Notes: generated from the sequence alone by a model not told the origin. Shown: positions 7,520 to 17,073, numbered from the stretch's first letter. The stretch is 64,000 nt of DNA from Bacteroidia bacterium (GCA_016787445.1 JAEUTQ010000043.1:1-64000); one strand, 5' to 3'. Made by a program: numbers and translations.

Positions 7520-8890
7520 CTATTTTATCAGGTGGTGAATTTGGCTATATAAGCGGTGCCATCCCCGGTATAATTGCTCGGCAAAGCTCCGTTCGTGAAA
7601 TACGGTAACGAAGAGTCCGTTTACTGTTTTTGTCTCTTCTATCAGCAATTCAATATCTTGTTTGGCTTCCTCAATTTTAGCGTTAGCATATATGTAATAG
7701 GCCCCATCCATTAAGGCAAAAGGCACAGCCATCACATGTAAGGCTTCTTCTTTATCGAAATTATAATAGTAAAACGGCAAGGTGGTTCCTGCCCTAAATC
7801 CGGAAGCAGAAGCAAATCCCATGGTGAAATCAAACTGTATGCCGGCCGCCTCTAAATAAAGCGGTGTTGTTTTAATGTTAAATCGTAAATAATGCTGACG
7901 CGATAAAATGGTTTTTTGTTTGGCATGTTCGCTTAATAAATCTGATTCGGTTTTAATGCCATCATGAGTGTCGGATGAAAAATAAGAAGGATGTATGCCG
8001 AAACTTATCTTTTCCTGCTTTAGCTTATCAAACAGTTGTTGGAATAACGGATGACCCGGACGAATGGTCCGATCGAACTCTGTATTGTTTTTATAAAGAA
8101 AGAAATAAATGAGCGGTATTCCCGTTTCCTTTGAAAGCTTTATTTGCTCATCATATTTATCAAATGGGTCTTTCTTACCAAATAACACAGATGCTAATCT
8201 GGCCATAAACATGGACGTATCAAAACGCATTAAATCTTTTATGGCGCCGCCGGCATTTCGAAGAAGCGGTTTTCCTCTAAAAGCGTAAAGATTATCGACA
8301 TCAATGGTGGAGATAAATTTAAATTCACGTTTTGGGAAATTAATTCCGGAGAACTTTTTACTTAAGCCTGATTTAAATTCTTCCATCCAGAGATCAACTA
8401 CCGGCTTTTTTAATACCGACAACTTATATAATATAGAATTCCTTTCTTCAAAACGACCATGCCTGTCTTTCACAAATTTCTGCCATTCTTCATAACGGGA
8501 GATAAAGTAAAATACGGCTGCAAAAATATCAAAAGAAATATCGCCACTTTGTTGCGGAAAAAAATAAGGAATGCCTTTGTCGGATTTTATCGGCGTAGGT
8601 GTTTCTTCAACACCTACTCTATCCAAAAAACCTGAAGGGTTTACATGAAAACTACCTTCAATTTCAGATGAAGTATAATTGACTTTATAAAGTTTGGATG
8701 ATTTGAAATCGCTGCTATTATCGGTAATCACATAGTTACATAAAAGCGCTTGATGAAAAACAAAATCACAAACATAACTTAAACGATTACTTTTCTTATT
8801 AACCAAAACGATAAACTGAGCCTCTGCTTGTTTTCCTTCGTATAGAAAACCGCTTAACTCAGAAACTTTATCGTTTTGCTTGTTGATCAT
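7520..8890 (-). CDS. Polysaccharide deacetylase family protein
   Basis: This 456-residue cytoplasmic protein has an N-terminal all-beta/alpha region of about 180 residues, then a NodB-like deacetylase barrel starting at FISTIDVDN, which supplies the metal-binding acidic residues. A later GIHPSYFSS supplies the conserved histidine. Relatives in Bacteroidota lie in polysaccharide loci beside wecB, as here. Its ATG overlaps the wecB stop codon by one base (TAATG), so translation is coupled. The likely substrate is an N-acetylated sugar of a surface glycan or its lipid-linked precursor; the exact substrate cannot be read from sequence. Confidence 0.8.
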   Translation of the reverse strand: MINKQNDKVSELSGFLYEGKQAEAQFIVLVNKKSNRLSYVCDFVFHQALLCNYVITDNSSDFKSSKLYKVNYTSSEIEGSFHVNPSGFLDRVGVEETPTPIKSDKGIPYFFPQQSGDISFDIFAAVFYFISRYEEWQKFVKDRHGRFEERNSILYKLSVLKKPVVDLWMEEFKSGLSKKFSGINFPKREFKFISTIDVDNLYAFRGKPLLRNAGGAIKDLMRFDTSMFMARLASVLFGKKDPFDKYDEQIKLSKETGIPLIYFFLYKNNTEFDRTIRPGHPLFQQLFDKLKQEKISFGIHPSYFSSDTHDGIKTESDLLSEHAKQKTILSRQHYLRFNIKTTPLYLEAAGIQFDFTMGFASASGFRAGTTLPFYYYNFDKEEALHVMAVPFALMDGAYYIYANAKIEEAKQDIELLIEETKTVNGLFVTVFHERSFAEQLYRGWHRLYSQIHHLIK

Positions 8891-9987
8891 TACAGTTTGG
8901 AAATGGCTTCAAATATTCGTTCGGTTGCTTTTCCATCCCATAATGGAGGAATTTCGCCTTTTTTATACGTTCCTTTTTCAATGGCATTAATATAATCCAA
9001 TACAACCGGCACATCAAAAGGAATTAAAGTATTAGTACCAATCGTACATGTAACAGGTCTTTCGGTATTTGGTCGTAAGGTTAAACATGGTATTTGAACG
9101 AATGTGGATTCCTCCTGAATGCCTCCACTGTCAGTCAAAATAAATTTACTGTGTTTAATTAATTTCTGAAACGCAAAGTAATCGAGCGGTGGTGTAAAAA
9201 TTAATCCGTTTAAACTTTCGAAGTCTTTTTTGAGTCCGTGTAACTCTATATTTTTTGTAGTACGCGGATGTACCGGGAAAAGTATTTTGTATGTTTTATT
9301 GACTTCCTTTAAAATCTGTAACAACTTATCCAAACCTTCTTTACTGTCAACAGTCGCCGGACGATGCATAGTCATTAATACAAATGCTTTGCTCTTCAGA
9401 TTTAAATCATCTAATACCGGTGAAGCTTCAATTTCATTTTTAAAAGCCACCATGGTATCAATCATCGTGTTGCCAACAAAGAATATATTCTCATTCTTTA
9501 CACCATCAGCTTTTAAATTATCTAATCCGCTTTGTTCGGTTACAAAGAAGTAGTCGGTTATTTTATCCGTTTCTATCCGGTTAATTTCTTCAGGCATGGT
9601 TAAGTCATTACTTCTCAGACCACTTTCAACGTGTGCTAACTTTATGTTCAATGATTTACCGGCCAAAGCACCTGCAAGGGTTGAATTAACATCACCCACA
9701 ACAACTAGCAAATCGGGTTTAAATTGCGTTTGCATGAGTTGAATTAACTCTTTGGAAATGGTTTGAATTAATTCTTCTCTCGATAAGTTTTGTGGAATAT
9801 TTAAAAAGAAATCGGGTACTAAATTAAATTGTCGGAAAAACACATCCGCCATTTTATCATCGAAATGCTGACCGGTGTGTACAATTTTAAGTTCACTATT
9901 TTTTAGCTGTGCCACCCGTTTAAACTGGGTCACTTTAATAAAATTAGGACGAGTGCCTACAACAACCAGAATTTTTTTATTTGTCAT
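8890..9987 (-). CDS. wecB: UDP-N-acetylglucosamine 2-epimerase (non-hydrolysing)
   Basis: A 365-residue protein of normal family length. It opens VVVGTRPNFIKV and carries the C-terminal nucleotide-binding signature DSGGIQEES followed by LRPNTERP. The enzyme interconverts UDP-GlcNAc and UDP-ManNAc in the cytoplasm, giving ManNAc for surface polysaccharides. It starts six bases after the GT4 gene and overlaps the deacetylase by one base. That arrangement supports a common pathway making a ManNAc-containing glycan. Confidence 0.93.
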   Translation of the reverse strand: MTNKKILVVVGTRPNFIKVTQFKRVAQLKNSELKIVHTGQHFDDKMADVFFRQFNLVPDFFLNIPQNLSREELIQTISKELIQLMQTQFKPDLLVVVGDVNSTLAGALAGKSLNIKLAHVESGLRSNDLTMPEEINRIETDKITDYFFVTEQSGLDNLKADGVKNENIFFVGNTMIDTMVAFKNEIEASPVLDDLNLKSKAFVLMTMHRPATVDSKEGLDKLLQILKEVNKTYKILFPVHPRTTKNIELHGLKKDFESLNGLIFTPPLDYFAFQKLIKHSKFILTDSGGIQEESTFVQIPCLTLRPNTERPVTCTIGTNTLIPFDVPVVLDYINAIEKGTYKKGEIPPLWDGKATERIFEAISKL

Positions 9988-9993
9988 CTTAAA

Positions 9994-11253
9994 TTACGCT
10001 TCAATTACCTTTATTAATTTATCTGTTAATGATTCAAGTGAATATTGTTCGATATCATATGTTGAATTCCAAATCTGCGATTCGCCGTTTAGTCTTTTAT
10101 CAAGTACATCTGTTAGATTTTTAAAGGCCTCGCCCGGATTAATCCAGTATCCTAAATTGTTACTTACAATGAATTCAGGTGCGGTTCCTTTATTTGAAAG
10201 CACCACTACTTTTTTCCTCAACGCGATATATTCAAAAAATTTTGTGCTTAAATTAAAACTGTACACATCGTTGAGAACAAGCAAGCAATAATCTGATTTT
10301 TTAATTTCAGATAAAACCTCACGCAGTGGTTTATTTCCTTTGATACAAATCGCCTCTTTGATGTTATATTTCTTTATGTATTCTAAGTACTCTGAAGGAA
10401 ACTTCCCGATAAAATTAAATTTAATCTTTTTATATAATTCAGGTTTTTCGGATTTAATTTTTCCTATGGTCGCGAATAAAGGATCTAAAACATAATGTAA
10501 ATTCAAATATAGTGTGCCGGCATAAGTGAAAATTATTTCATCCTTATTATCACGTTCAGTATTTTTTAAATCAGAAAAATCATCTTTATCAAAACCATTT
10601 GTAATGGTATGAATTTTATTTCTATCGGTTAAATTGGAATAGTAATCCGACATACTTTCCATGGTAGTGATCACCTGATCCGCCCATTGAACAGTTTGCT
10701 TTTCCATTTCCAGCTCCAAAGTTTTTCGACGCTGTGGCATTACCGAGAAAAAAGTAATTTCAGAATCCTGAGTCCACAAGTCCCGGAAATCAACAATGAA
10801 TTTTACCTCTGGAAACTTCGGTTTTAGTGAGCTTACGTGATGCGTTAATTGAAATGGTCCTCCGGTAACAATCACACAATTAATTCCTTTGGATTTTATT
10901 AAATCAGAAATTTTACGTTGTACAGATTCTTTCCAAAGCGCTGTTCTATCAAAATAGTTTCCTTTAACGAGTAATTGTAATTTTTTAATGGTGGCAAAGT
11001 ATTTAAATTTGTTTATCAACCCGGGTTGCGGATTTGAAACAATGCTTGGATAATTCGTAGGAATGCGTTCAATGCTCAATCCATCGATGTCAGATGTCCA
11101 TTCAGATTTTTGTTCAGAAGAAATATCGGCAGCTAACACCGTTAAGTCATATCCTTTTCTTTTGAGATACTTTGCAAACTTTGCCCATCGTCTTCCACCA
11201 ATCCCGGAAGTTGGAGGAAAAGTATAAGAAACTATGAGGAGCTTTTTTGGCAT
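9994..11253 (-). CDS. Glycosyltransferase family 4 protein
   Basis: The 419-residue protein has the GT-B layout. The N-terminal domain begins YTFPPTSGIGGRRWAKFAKY, a loop typical of GT4 enzymes. The C-terminal nucleotide-sugar domain ends in STKFFEYIALRKKVVVLS, the EX7E-like region. It transfers a sugar from a nucleotide donor to a polysaccharide intermediate at the cytoplasmic face of the membrane. An internal -7 box (TAACTTTG, 11309-11302) precedes it. It is followed by wecB, which suggests the acceptor pathway uses ManNAc; donor and linkage are unknown. Confidence 0.88.
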   Translation of the reverse strand: MPKKLLIVSYTFPPTSGIGGRRWAKFAKYLKRKGYDLTVLAADISSEQKSEWTSDIDGLSIERIPTNYPSIVSNPQPGLINKFKYFATIKKLQLLVKGNYFDRTALWKESVQRKISDLIKSKGINCVIVTGGPFQLTHHVSSLKPKFPEVKFIVDFRDLWTQDSEITFFSVMPQRRKTLELEMEKQTVQWADQVITTMESMSDYYSNLTDRNKIHTITNGFDKDDFSDLKNTERDNKDEIIFTYAGTLYLNLHYVLDPLFATIGKIKSEKPELYKKIKFNFIGKFPSEYLEYIKKYNIKEAICIKGNKPLREVLSEIKKSDYCLLVLNDVYSFNLSTKFFEYIALRKKVVVLSNKGTAPEFIVSNNLGYWINPGEAFKNLTDVLDKRLNGESQIWNSTYDIEQYSLESLTDKLIKVIEA

Positions 11254-11301
11254 TTACCTATAAAAATCCACAATCTTAACGCGATTTTCATGAATAAATT
11301 G

Positions 11302-11309
11302 CAAAGTTA
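11302..11309 (-). promoter_or_regulatory. -7 promoter box upstream of the GT4 gene
   Basis: TAACTTTG fits TAnnTTTG and lies 49 bases before the ATG, in the only sizeable gap of the polysaccharide operon. No -33 TTTG at proper spacing is visible. Confidence 0.4.
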
Positions 11310-11328
11310 TTAAAAGAGGAAAGTTAGT

Positions 11329-13182
11329 TTAGTTATTCACTTTAAACCATGCTCCTAAAGCATACTTTAAAAATGGATCCTTCACGTTTGAAAGATTGTA
11401 GGTTTCAGGTATAAATTTCAAATATTTTTCGAAATCACTTTTATATAAATTAAGCCATTTGTTTTGAGGGGTAGTATAGCCTTTTTTATCCTTTCTATAT
11501 CTGATTTCAGGATGCATGGTATCAATCGATTCGCGTAGAAGATATTTTTGCCAACCATCATTGATTTTCATACTATCCGGTAAACTATAACAAAAATCAA
11601 CTAATCTGTAATCCAGAAACGGATGACGGGATTCAATATGGAAAGCCATTGAATTTCTGTCGTCAGCTCTTAAATAAAACGGAATATTGGTTTCGGTTAA
11701 ATCGGTTTTTAATAGCTCAATCAGCTTATTGGCTTTATTCCATTTATCGGAAAGTACGCCTCCTGTTTTAGCAATTCCCAATTTAAATTTAAAGGCCAAT
11801 TTAACATCATTTAAAATTAAACGGTGAAGCTTATTTGAATCGATTCCCTTAATCTCGGCGTATTTTTTCAATTCCGATAAATACTTAAGAATATGTCCGC
11901 CCAAAATCAATTGGCGTGAATAGCGATAAAAATGATGATGATAACCCGCTAAAATCTCATCGGCTCCCTGCCCTACCATTAACACAGTAACATTTTGCTT
12001 ACGTGCCAATCGTGCTACACTCCAGCCAGCGTAAAATGCCGTTGTTAATACCGGTTCATCCTGGTGATAAATATGTTTCTCGAAATCTTCAATTGAAAAT
12101 TCTTCAACAGGATTTACATAATAGGATTTAATGTTCAAATCCTTTTCTACCAATTTAATAAAATAGGATTCATCGCCTTCCTCACCCGGGAAAATAGCCG
12201 AGAAAGTATTTACATTGGAACCAACATTTAAATCGCTTAAAATTTTATGCGATAAATAAAGAATAGCACTCGAATCTAATCCACCTGAACTTGAAAAACC
12301 CACCGGCACATCACTACGCATTCGCAAGCGAATTGCACTTAGTAATAATTCACGAAACTTTTCTTTAGCTTCATTAAGCGTACAATTCAAGTTGTTGTTA
12401 AGTGACACGTCATAATAAGCCGTTTCACTGATTTCAATTCGGTTTTTTAAGGATACCTTTGCGTACGATGATGGCTTGTGTCGACTAACCTCCTTGTAAA
12501 ATGTTTCGCAATTGTAATTAATATAATGCTCTTGTAAAAAAACATTCACAGCATTGCTGTTAGTACTTAGATTTAATTTGTATTCCTTTAATTGTTTTAA
12601 TTCGGAAACATAAATTAAGGCATGTTCGTCTTTATATTGATATAAAGGTTTAACTCCAAAGCGATCATTCGCTACAAACAATTGTTGCTGTTCACTATCA
12701 AATAATACAATGGCGAACATACCATTGAATTTTTTTACGCAATCGGCTCCCCAAACACGGTACGCCGCCAAAATTACTTCGGTATCCGATTCGGTTTTGA
12801 ATGTACAACCTGTTGCTTTTAATTCTTCGCGTAACTCTAAATAATTATACACCTCTCCGTTAAACACAATCCAGTTACCCGACTCATCCGACATTGGTTG
12901 ATGTCCGTTAGCTGTTAAATCAATGATGCTTAAACGACGGTGACCAAACAATAAATCAAATTGAAAGTTTTGAGCTTCGTTTAATGAAATGGTATTCTTA
13001 AAATTACCGGCCGGTGTTTCGTCGGTAATTAAATTGCGAAATTCGCCTGTTATCGAATTAATCAGCGTTACCCCTTCTCCATCAGGTCCGCGATGATTGA
13101 TTTTTTTTAAAGCCGATAAAGATTGATTTAGCTTTTCGCCAGTGATGCCAGTGCGGTTATAATATGCTAATATACCGCACAT
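11329..13182 (-). CDS. asnB: Asparagine synthase (glutamine-hydrolysing)
   Basis: 617 residues, the usual AsnB length. Cys2 in MCGILAYYN is the glutamine-amidotransferase nucleophile, and NHRGPDGEG and the NGEVYNY segment complete that domain. The synthetase domain has the pyrophosphate loop SSSGGLDSSA. The enzyme makes asparagine from aspartate, ATP and glutamine-derived ammonia; relatives in polysaccharide loci may instead amidate sugar acids. It starts three bases after the DUF4270 gene and precedes the GT4 gene on the same strand, so a role in glycan modification is possible here. Confidence 0.93.
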   Translation of the reverse strand: MCGILAYYNRTGITGEKLNQSLSALKKINHRGPDGEGVTLINSITGEFRNLITDETPAGNFKNTISLNEAQNFQFDLLFGHRRLSIIDLTANGHQPMSDESGNWIVFNGEVYNYLELREELKATGCTFKTESDTEVILAAYRVWGADCVKKFNGMFAIVLFDSEQQQLFVANDRFGVKPLYQYKDEHALIYVSELKQLKEYKLNLSTNSNAVNVFLQEHYINYNCETFYKEVSRHKPSSYAKVSLKNRIEISETAYYDVSLNNNLNCTLNEAKEKFRELLLSAIRLRMRSDVPVGFSSSGGLDSSAILYLSHKILSDLNVGSNVNTFSAIFPGEEGDESYFIKLVEKDLNIKSYYVNPVEEFSIEDFEKHIYHQDEPVLTTAFYAGWSVARLARKQNVTVLMVGQGADEILAGYHHHFYRYSRQLILGGHILKYLSELKKYAEIKGIDSNKLHRLILNDVKLAFKFKLGIAKTGGVLSDKWNKANKLIELLKTDLTETNIPFYLRADDRNSMAFHIESRHPFLDYRLVDFCYSLPDSMKINDGWQKYLLRESIDTMHPEIRYRKDKKGYTTPQNKWLNLYKSDFEKYLKFIPETYNLSNVKDPFLKYALGAWFKVNN

Positions 13183-13185
13183 GTA

Positions 13186-14550
13186 TTATTTGTCGTAAGG
13201 CAATCTTACGAAGTGTAATTTAAACGTTGGTTTGTAAGCGCTGTTGATTCCACCTAAAACAACACGTTCGCCTTTGTTATCGCGACGCGCTACTTGCAGT
13301 AAACTTGTATTTGCCACCACTAAATAGAATCCGTAATTTTCAAGCTTACCACTCATAATATCCTGAACATGGCGCGCAATATTGAAAACATATTCTTTAG
13401 TAACCGGATTATAAGCTCCTCCGTAACGGGTTAAATCGGCTGTGTAATATTGGTCCTTCACATATATTTCTTTTCCGGAAGCGTCCACCGCTACAAGCGA
13501 TATATAGGAAGGAGGTTCGTAAGTTCCAATAGAAGATACAAAGCTTTGATCTACTTTAAAAACAACTTCGGCACGGTTCACTGCAATCGGACAAGAATCA
13601 ACATAATTTTTAATGTACGGTAAGCGATAAACAACTTTCGTTCCACCTACGCCTTTTAAAAATAAATTTTGTTTTCCTTTTAAGGAATCTTTATCGGCAA
13701 TCTGTTGTACTAACTGACTATTTGCTCCTGAAGAATAATTGTATTCAATATTATTGAAACGAGACGAATTGCTACCACTGAAAGGAAAACGATACTGTTT
13801 GGGTTCTTTAGATGCAGAAGAAGAACCGTTGTGATAATAAACAAACAAACCTGAGATACCATTATCCAAATCTATTTTAAGCAAAGCTCCGGGTTTGGAA
13901 ACTGGATTTAAATTATTGGTGTTTTTTGTTGTGATATAAAAACCTTTGTAAACGGATTGAAATATGGTATTGTTAACTAAATATTGAGGGTTAGTTATCA
14001 AAGCAGATGCAAACGCGGCATCAATCGGAATTTTTATTGAGTAATAACTTCCGGTTTTACTGATTCTGCGCCATGAACTTCCTAATGGTAAAGTATTGTA
14101 GGTTAAGTTTTGATCCATATAGTAGGATGAGTCTTTACTCATGGATTGGGTAAGCTGATGAACCTGATAATACATGGCATTAGTACTATCGCCAATGAAA
14201 TTTTGTGTAAATGCAATCACAATTTCTGCCGAATCTAAAACAGCGTCCTCACCAAATGAAATATTTGAAACATTATTCGGTAATGAAAGGTTTGTGTAAA
14301 CACTGGCGTTGGTGCGGCCAAAAACAGGATCCTGATTAGAGCCGAGATATTTGAATTGATCCTGGAACGAACGCGCTTGTTGATGAATGATAGTATGAGC
14401 CTGAATGGTAGCTGTATCTGAAATTTCGACATTCAGTTCATCAATTTCAGGCTGAACATCTGTTCCTAAAGTTGTATTCTGTTTCTTTTTACAAGATAAA
14501 AAGGCTATGACTAGAATCAGGACAAAAGCTTGTATGAATTTCAACTTCAA
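13186..14550 (-). CDS. DUF4270 family lipoprotein
   Basis: A 454-residue lipoprotein with lipobox FLSC (C20). The mature region shows the family pattern: LGTDVQPE near the start, then ILG-like FKYLGSNQDPVFGRTNASVY and repeated beta-strand segments. DUF4270 proteins are Bacteroidota surface lipoproteins of unknown function. The start is TTG at 14550: an in-frame TAA lies three codons upstream and no ATG occurs before the lipobox. The -7 box TACTTTTG (14582-14575) precedes it. It heads the polysaccharide operon, three bases before asnB. Confidence 0.87.
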   Translation of the reverse strand: MKLKFIQAFVLILVIAFLSCKKKQNTTLGTDVQPEIDELNVEISDTATIQAHTIIHQQARSFQDQFKYLGSNQDPVFGRTNASVYTNLSLPNNVSNISFGEDAVLDSAEIVIAFTQNFIGDSTNAMYYQVHQLTQSMSKDSSYYMDQNLTYNTLPLGSSWRRISKTGSYYSIKIPIDAAFASALITNPQYLVNNTIFQSVYKGFYITTKNTNNLNPVSKPGALLKIDLDNGISGLFVYYHNGSSSASKEPKQYRFPFSGSNSSRFNNIEYNYSSGANSQLVQQIADKDSLKGKQNLFLKGVGGTKVVYRLPYIKNYVDSCPIAVNRAEVVFKVDQSFVSSIGTYEPPSYISLVAVDASGKEIYVKDQYYTADLTRYGGAYNPVTKEYVFNIARHVQDIMSGKLENYGFYLVVANTSLLQVARRDNKGERVVLGGINSAYKPTFKLHFVRLPYDK

Positions 14551-14574
14551 GGTGTGTTATAATTTATTAGGTAT

Positions 14575-14582
14575 CAAAAGTA
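14575..14582 (-). promoter_or_regulatory. -7 promoter box for the DUF4270/asnB operon
   Basis: TACTTTTG matches TAnnTTTG, 25 bases before the TTG start. The -33 position is only TTTA-like. This is the likely main promoter of the polysaccharide operon. Confidence 0.4.
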
Positions 14583-14663
14583 GTAAAATCTAATTCAGTT
14601 AAACTATAAACGCCAATTAAATTAAATTATTTTATGAAATAGAAATTGTGAGTTAAACGCATT

Positions 14664-14690
14664 AAAAAAGCCCCTTTTTGAGGGGCTTTT
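14664..14690 (-). terminator. Terminator after the GT5-like gene
   Basis: Stem AAAAGCCCCT/AGGGGCTTTT (14666-14675 with 14681-14690), loop of five, with a T-run on the minus strand. Confidence 0.85.
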
Positions 14691-14694
14691 AGTT

Positions 14695-15519
14695 TTATAC
14701 ATTTACTTCTTCCAGAACCATATCGTAGAAATCGTTACATGCATCCATGTACTCGGTTTCATTTTTAAAGGCTAGGAATGGTTTTCCTGATTTTTTAATG
14801 CACTTTTCCAATTCAGCGTTAATTGTTTCGCTTCCCTGAATAATACCATCTGCAAAATCGAGAGATTGCTTTACAAAATTCACGTAATTCGCTTCTTCGG
14901 CAATAGATTTAAGGTCTTTTTTGGTAAAACCATCATGCCCTAATTTATCCACTAATTTTTTATTTAACGCTTTAGGAAATTCCTCATCATAAATAGACAC
15001 CACAATTTTGGTATCAGCAAATAATGGATCCTCAGCATAATATTTCTTAATGTAAAGAGGCATTAATGAAGTAAACCAACCATGGCAATGGATAACATCC
15101 GGAGCCCAGCCTAATTTTTTAACGGTTTCAACAACACCACGTACAAAGAACATCGCACGCTCATCGTTATCATCAAAATACTTTCCGCTGGTTTTATCGG
15201 TTAATATTGATTTGCGTTGAAAAAACTCTTCATTATCAATAAAATACACCTGCATACGTGCACTAGGGATGGAAGCAACTTTAATGATTAGCGGATGGTC
15301 AACATCATTAATCACTAAGTTCATCCCCGAAAGGCGAATTACTTCGTGTAATTGGTGACGGCGCTCATTAATACAGCCGTACTTAGGCATAAATGTTCTG
15401 ATTTCTTTACCTCGTTCCTGAATTCCTTGCGGTAATTTCCTCGAAATTTTACCTACATACGTCTCGTCTAAATAAGGGGTGATCTCCTGCGACACGAAAA
15501 GCACTTTAGCTTTCTTCAT
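14695..15519 (-). CDS. Glycogen/starch synthase-like protein, GT5 N-terminal domain only
   Basis: 274 residues, about half the length of GlgA. VLFVSQEITPYLDETYVGKISRKLPQG aligns in sense with the GlgA opening, and PDVIHCHGW is the conserved GT5 motif. The KxGG ADP-glucose loop has become VGKISRK, and the C-terminal GT1 domain is absent. It is therefore unlikely to be a normal glycogen synthase. The promoter at 15547-15578 lies inside any longer frame (TTG 15570), which fixes the start at ATG 15519. It is divergent from panC, an arrangement I recall as common in the phylum. Confidence 0.8.
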   Translation of the reverse strand: MKKAKVLFVSQEITPYLDETYVGKISRKLPQGIQERGKEIRTFMPKYGCINERRHQLHEVIRLSGMNLVINDVDHPLIIKVASIPSARMQVYFIDNEEFFQRKSILTDKTSGKYFDDNDERAMFFVRGVVETVKKLGWAPDVIHCHGWFTSLMPLYIKKYYAEDPLFADTKIVVSIYDEEFPKALNKKLVDKLGHDGFTKKDLKSIAEEANYVNFVKQSLDFADGIIQGSETINAELEKCIKKSGKPFLAFKNETEYMDACNDFYDMVLEEVNV

Positions 15520-15546
15520 AATTGTATGGGGGTTTTGATTAGTATA

Positions 15547-15578
15547 CAAAATTAATAAAAAAATCCGCAAATTTCAAA
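15547..15578 (-). promoter_or_regulatory. Full Bacteroidota promoter for the GT5-like gene
   Basis: On the minus strand TTTG (15578-15575), 20 bases, then TAATTTTG (15554-15547) matches TTTG-N18-20-TAnnTTTG. It predicts transcription from about 15543 and excludes the TTG start at 15570. Confidence 0.65.
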
Positions 15579-15606
15579 GTAAATTGTAGCTTTAGCCCGT
15601 TTTTTA

Positions 15607-16452
15607 ATGATTATTGTAAGAAATAAAGCCGAATTAATGCCCATTCTTGAAAGGCAAAGGGTAAATGGGAAAATAATAGGATTTGTTCCAACCATGGGTG
15701 CCCTTCACGCCGGACACATTTCCTTAATCGAAAATTCATTAAAACAAAGCGATTTTACAGTTTGCAGCATATTTGTAAATCCAACCCAGTTTAATGATAA
15801 GGCCGATCTGGAGCGCTACCCTCGTATGCCCGAAAAAGACGCGGCTATGCTCGAAAAAGCGGGCTGCCATATGCTTTATATGCCGGAGGTGATGGATATT
15901 TATCCGGAAACTGACACCCGCGTTTTTGATTTTGGGCATCTAGATAAGGTTTTGGAAGGCGCACACCGGGCAGGACATTTCAATGGAGTCGGACAAGTAG
16001 TAAGCCGATTGTTTGATATAGTAAAGCCGCAAAAAGCTTTCTTCGGGTTAAAAGATTATCAGCAAGTAGCAATCATTAAAAAGCTTTGTGAAATTCAGAA
16101 TTACCAAATTGAAATTATTCCTTGCCCTATCTTACGCGAAACAGACGGTTTAGCCATGAGTTCAAGAAATATGCTGCTTAATGAAGAAGAACGCAAAGCA
16201 GCTTCTCTTATCCCTCAATTAATGCAGGAAGCTCAAGCCAGACTAAAAAACGCCGAACCCATCGATTCCGTTAAAAAATACGTTTTTGAAAAATTAAGCC
16301 ACAACCCCATCTACAAACCCGATTATTTTGAAGTTTGTGATGCTAATACGCTTCTGCCTCTTAATTCCCTAACTATCAAGGGCCCATCAATCATTTTAAT
16401 AGCCTGTTTTGTCGGGAAAATCAGATTAATTGATAACTTAGTTATGAATTAA
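15607..16452 (+). CDS. panC: Pantothenate synthetase
   Basis: 281 residues, the normal length. GFVPTMGALHAGHISLI carries the HxGH-type nucleotide-binding motif (H34, H37), and IFVNPTQF and the late MSSRN segment are also typical. The enzyme joins pantoate and beta-alanine with ATP, the last step of pantothenate synthesis, in the cytoplasm. The partner panD often follows in Bacteroidota but not here; an ECF sigma gene comes next. The gene is divergent from the GT5-like gene with an 87-base shared promoter region. Confidence 0.96.
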   Translation: MIIVRNKAELMPILERQRVNGKIIGFVPTMGALHAGHISLIENSLKQSDFTVCSIFVNPTQFNDKADLERYPRMPEKDAAMLEKAGCHMLYMPEVMDIYPETDTRVFDFGHLDKVLEGAHRAGHFNGVGQVVSRLFDIVKPQKAFFGLKDYQQVAIIKKLCEIQNYQIEIIPCPILRETDGLAMSSRNMLLNEEERKAASLIPQLMQEAQARLKNAEPIDSVKKYVFEKLSHNPIYKPDYFEVCDANTLLPLNSLTIKGPSIILIACFVGKIRLIDNLVMN

Positions 16453-16511
16453 GTAATACACCCAACCTTTTGGCGTTATTACCCGTACAGTTATTTAATT
16501 GAATTCAAGGA

Positions 16512-17072
16512 ATGAACATTCAGCCTCAACTGATAAAGGATTGTATTAACCGAAACAGAAGGTCTGAATATGAACTGTACAAACTAACCTATAGTTATTT
16601 AATGAGTATTTGCGTGCGTTATACACGCAACCAGGATTTGGCCAAGGAAATCCTCAATGTTGGATTCCTTAAAATTCTGAATAACCTCGATAAATACAAG
16701 GAAGAAATTCCGTTTAAGGCATGGATCAGACGCATTATGATTAATACGCTGATTGATGAGTACAGAAAAAACAAAAAACAAAGCGAGGTGATTGATTATG
16801 TGGAGGAGTATTACGATAACAGCGAGTATGCCGAATTAAACTCAGCTCTCGACCGTATCAATACTGCAAAAATCCACGAATTAATTACCAAACTGCCGCC
16901 TATGGCACAGCAGGTTTTTAACTTGTTTGTGGTGGATGGCTATTCGCATAAAGAAATTGCCGAAATGTTAAGTATAGAAGAAGGAACCTCTAAATGGCAC
17001 CTTAACTCGGCACGTACTAAACTAAAAGAAATGTTGGAACAAATTGTTGCACCGTATAAAGTAGAATTATGA
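16512..17072 (+). CDS. ECF-type RNA polymerase sigma factor
   Basis: 186 residues with sigma region 2 (about 20-90; RYTRNQDLAKEI, then FKAWIRRIMINTLIDEYR for -10 recognition) and region 4 (about 120-175; LPPMAQQVFNLFVVDGYSHKEIAEML for -35 binding). It directs RNA polymerase to a small envelope-type regulon. No FecR or zinc anti-sigma gene is adjacent. The next gene, 85 bases on, encodes a protein with a cytoplasmic N-terminus and one inner-membrane anchor that could fill that role. The intervening sequence holds an inverted repeat. Confidence 0.92.
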   Translation: MNIQPQLIKDCINRNRRSEYELYKLTYSYLMSICVRYTRNQDLAKEILNVGFLKILNNLDKYKEEIPFKAWIRRIMINTLIDEYRKNKKQSEVIDYVEEYYDNSEYAELNSALDRINTAKIHELITKLPPMAQQVFNLFVVDGYSHKEIAEMLSIEEGTSKWHLNSARTKLKEMLEQIVAPYKVEL

Positions 17073-17073
17073 A

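Noticed and set aside
11329-13182. AsnB as part of a lasso-peptide or other RiPP cluster
   Set aside because: No precursor peptide, RRE or protease is nearby and the neighbours are glycan genes; the protein has the full AsnB layout.
15520-15570. Longer N-terminus of the GT5-like protein (TTG at 15570)
   Set aside because: The extension covers the promoter TTTG-N20-TAATTTTG and is not part of the fold.
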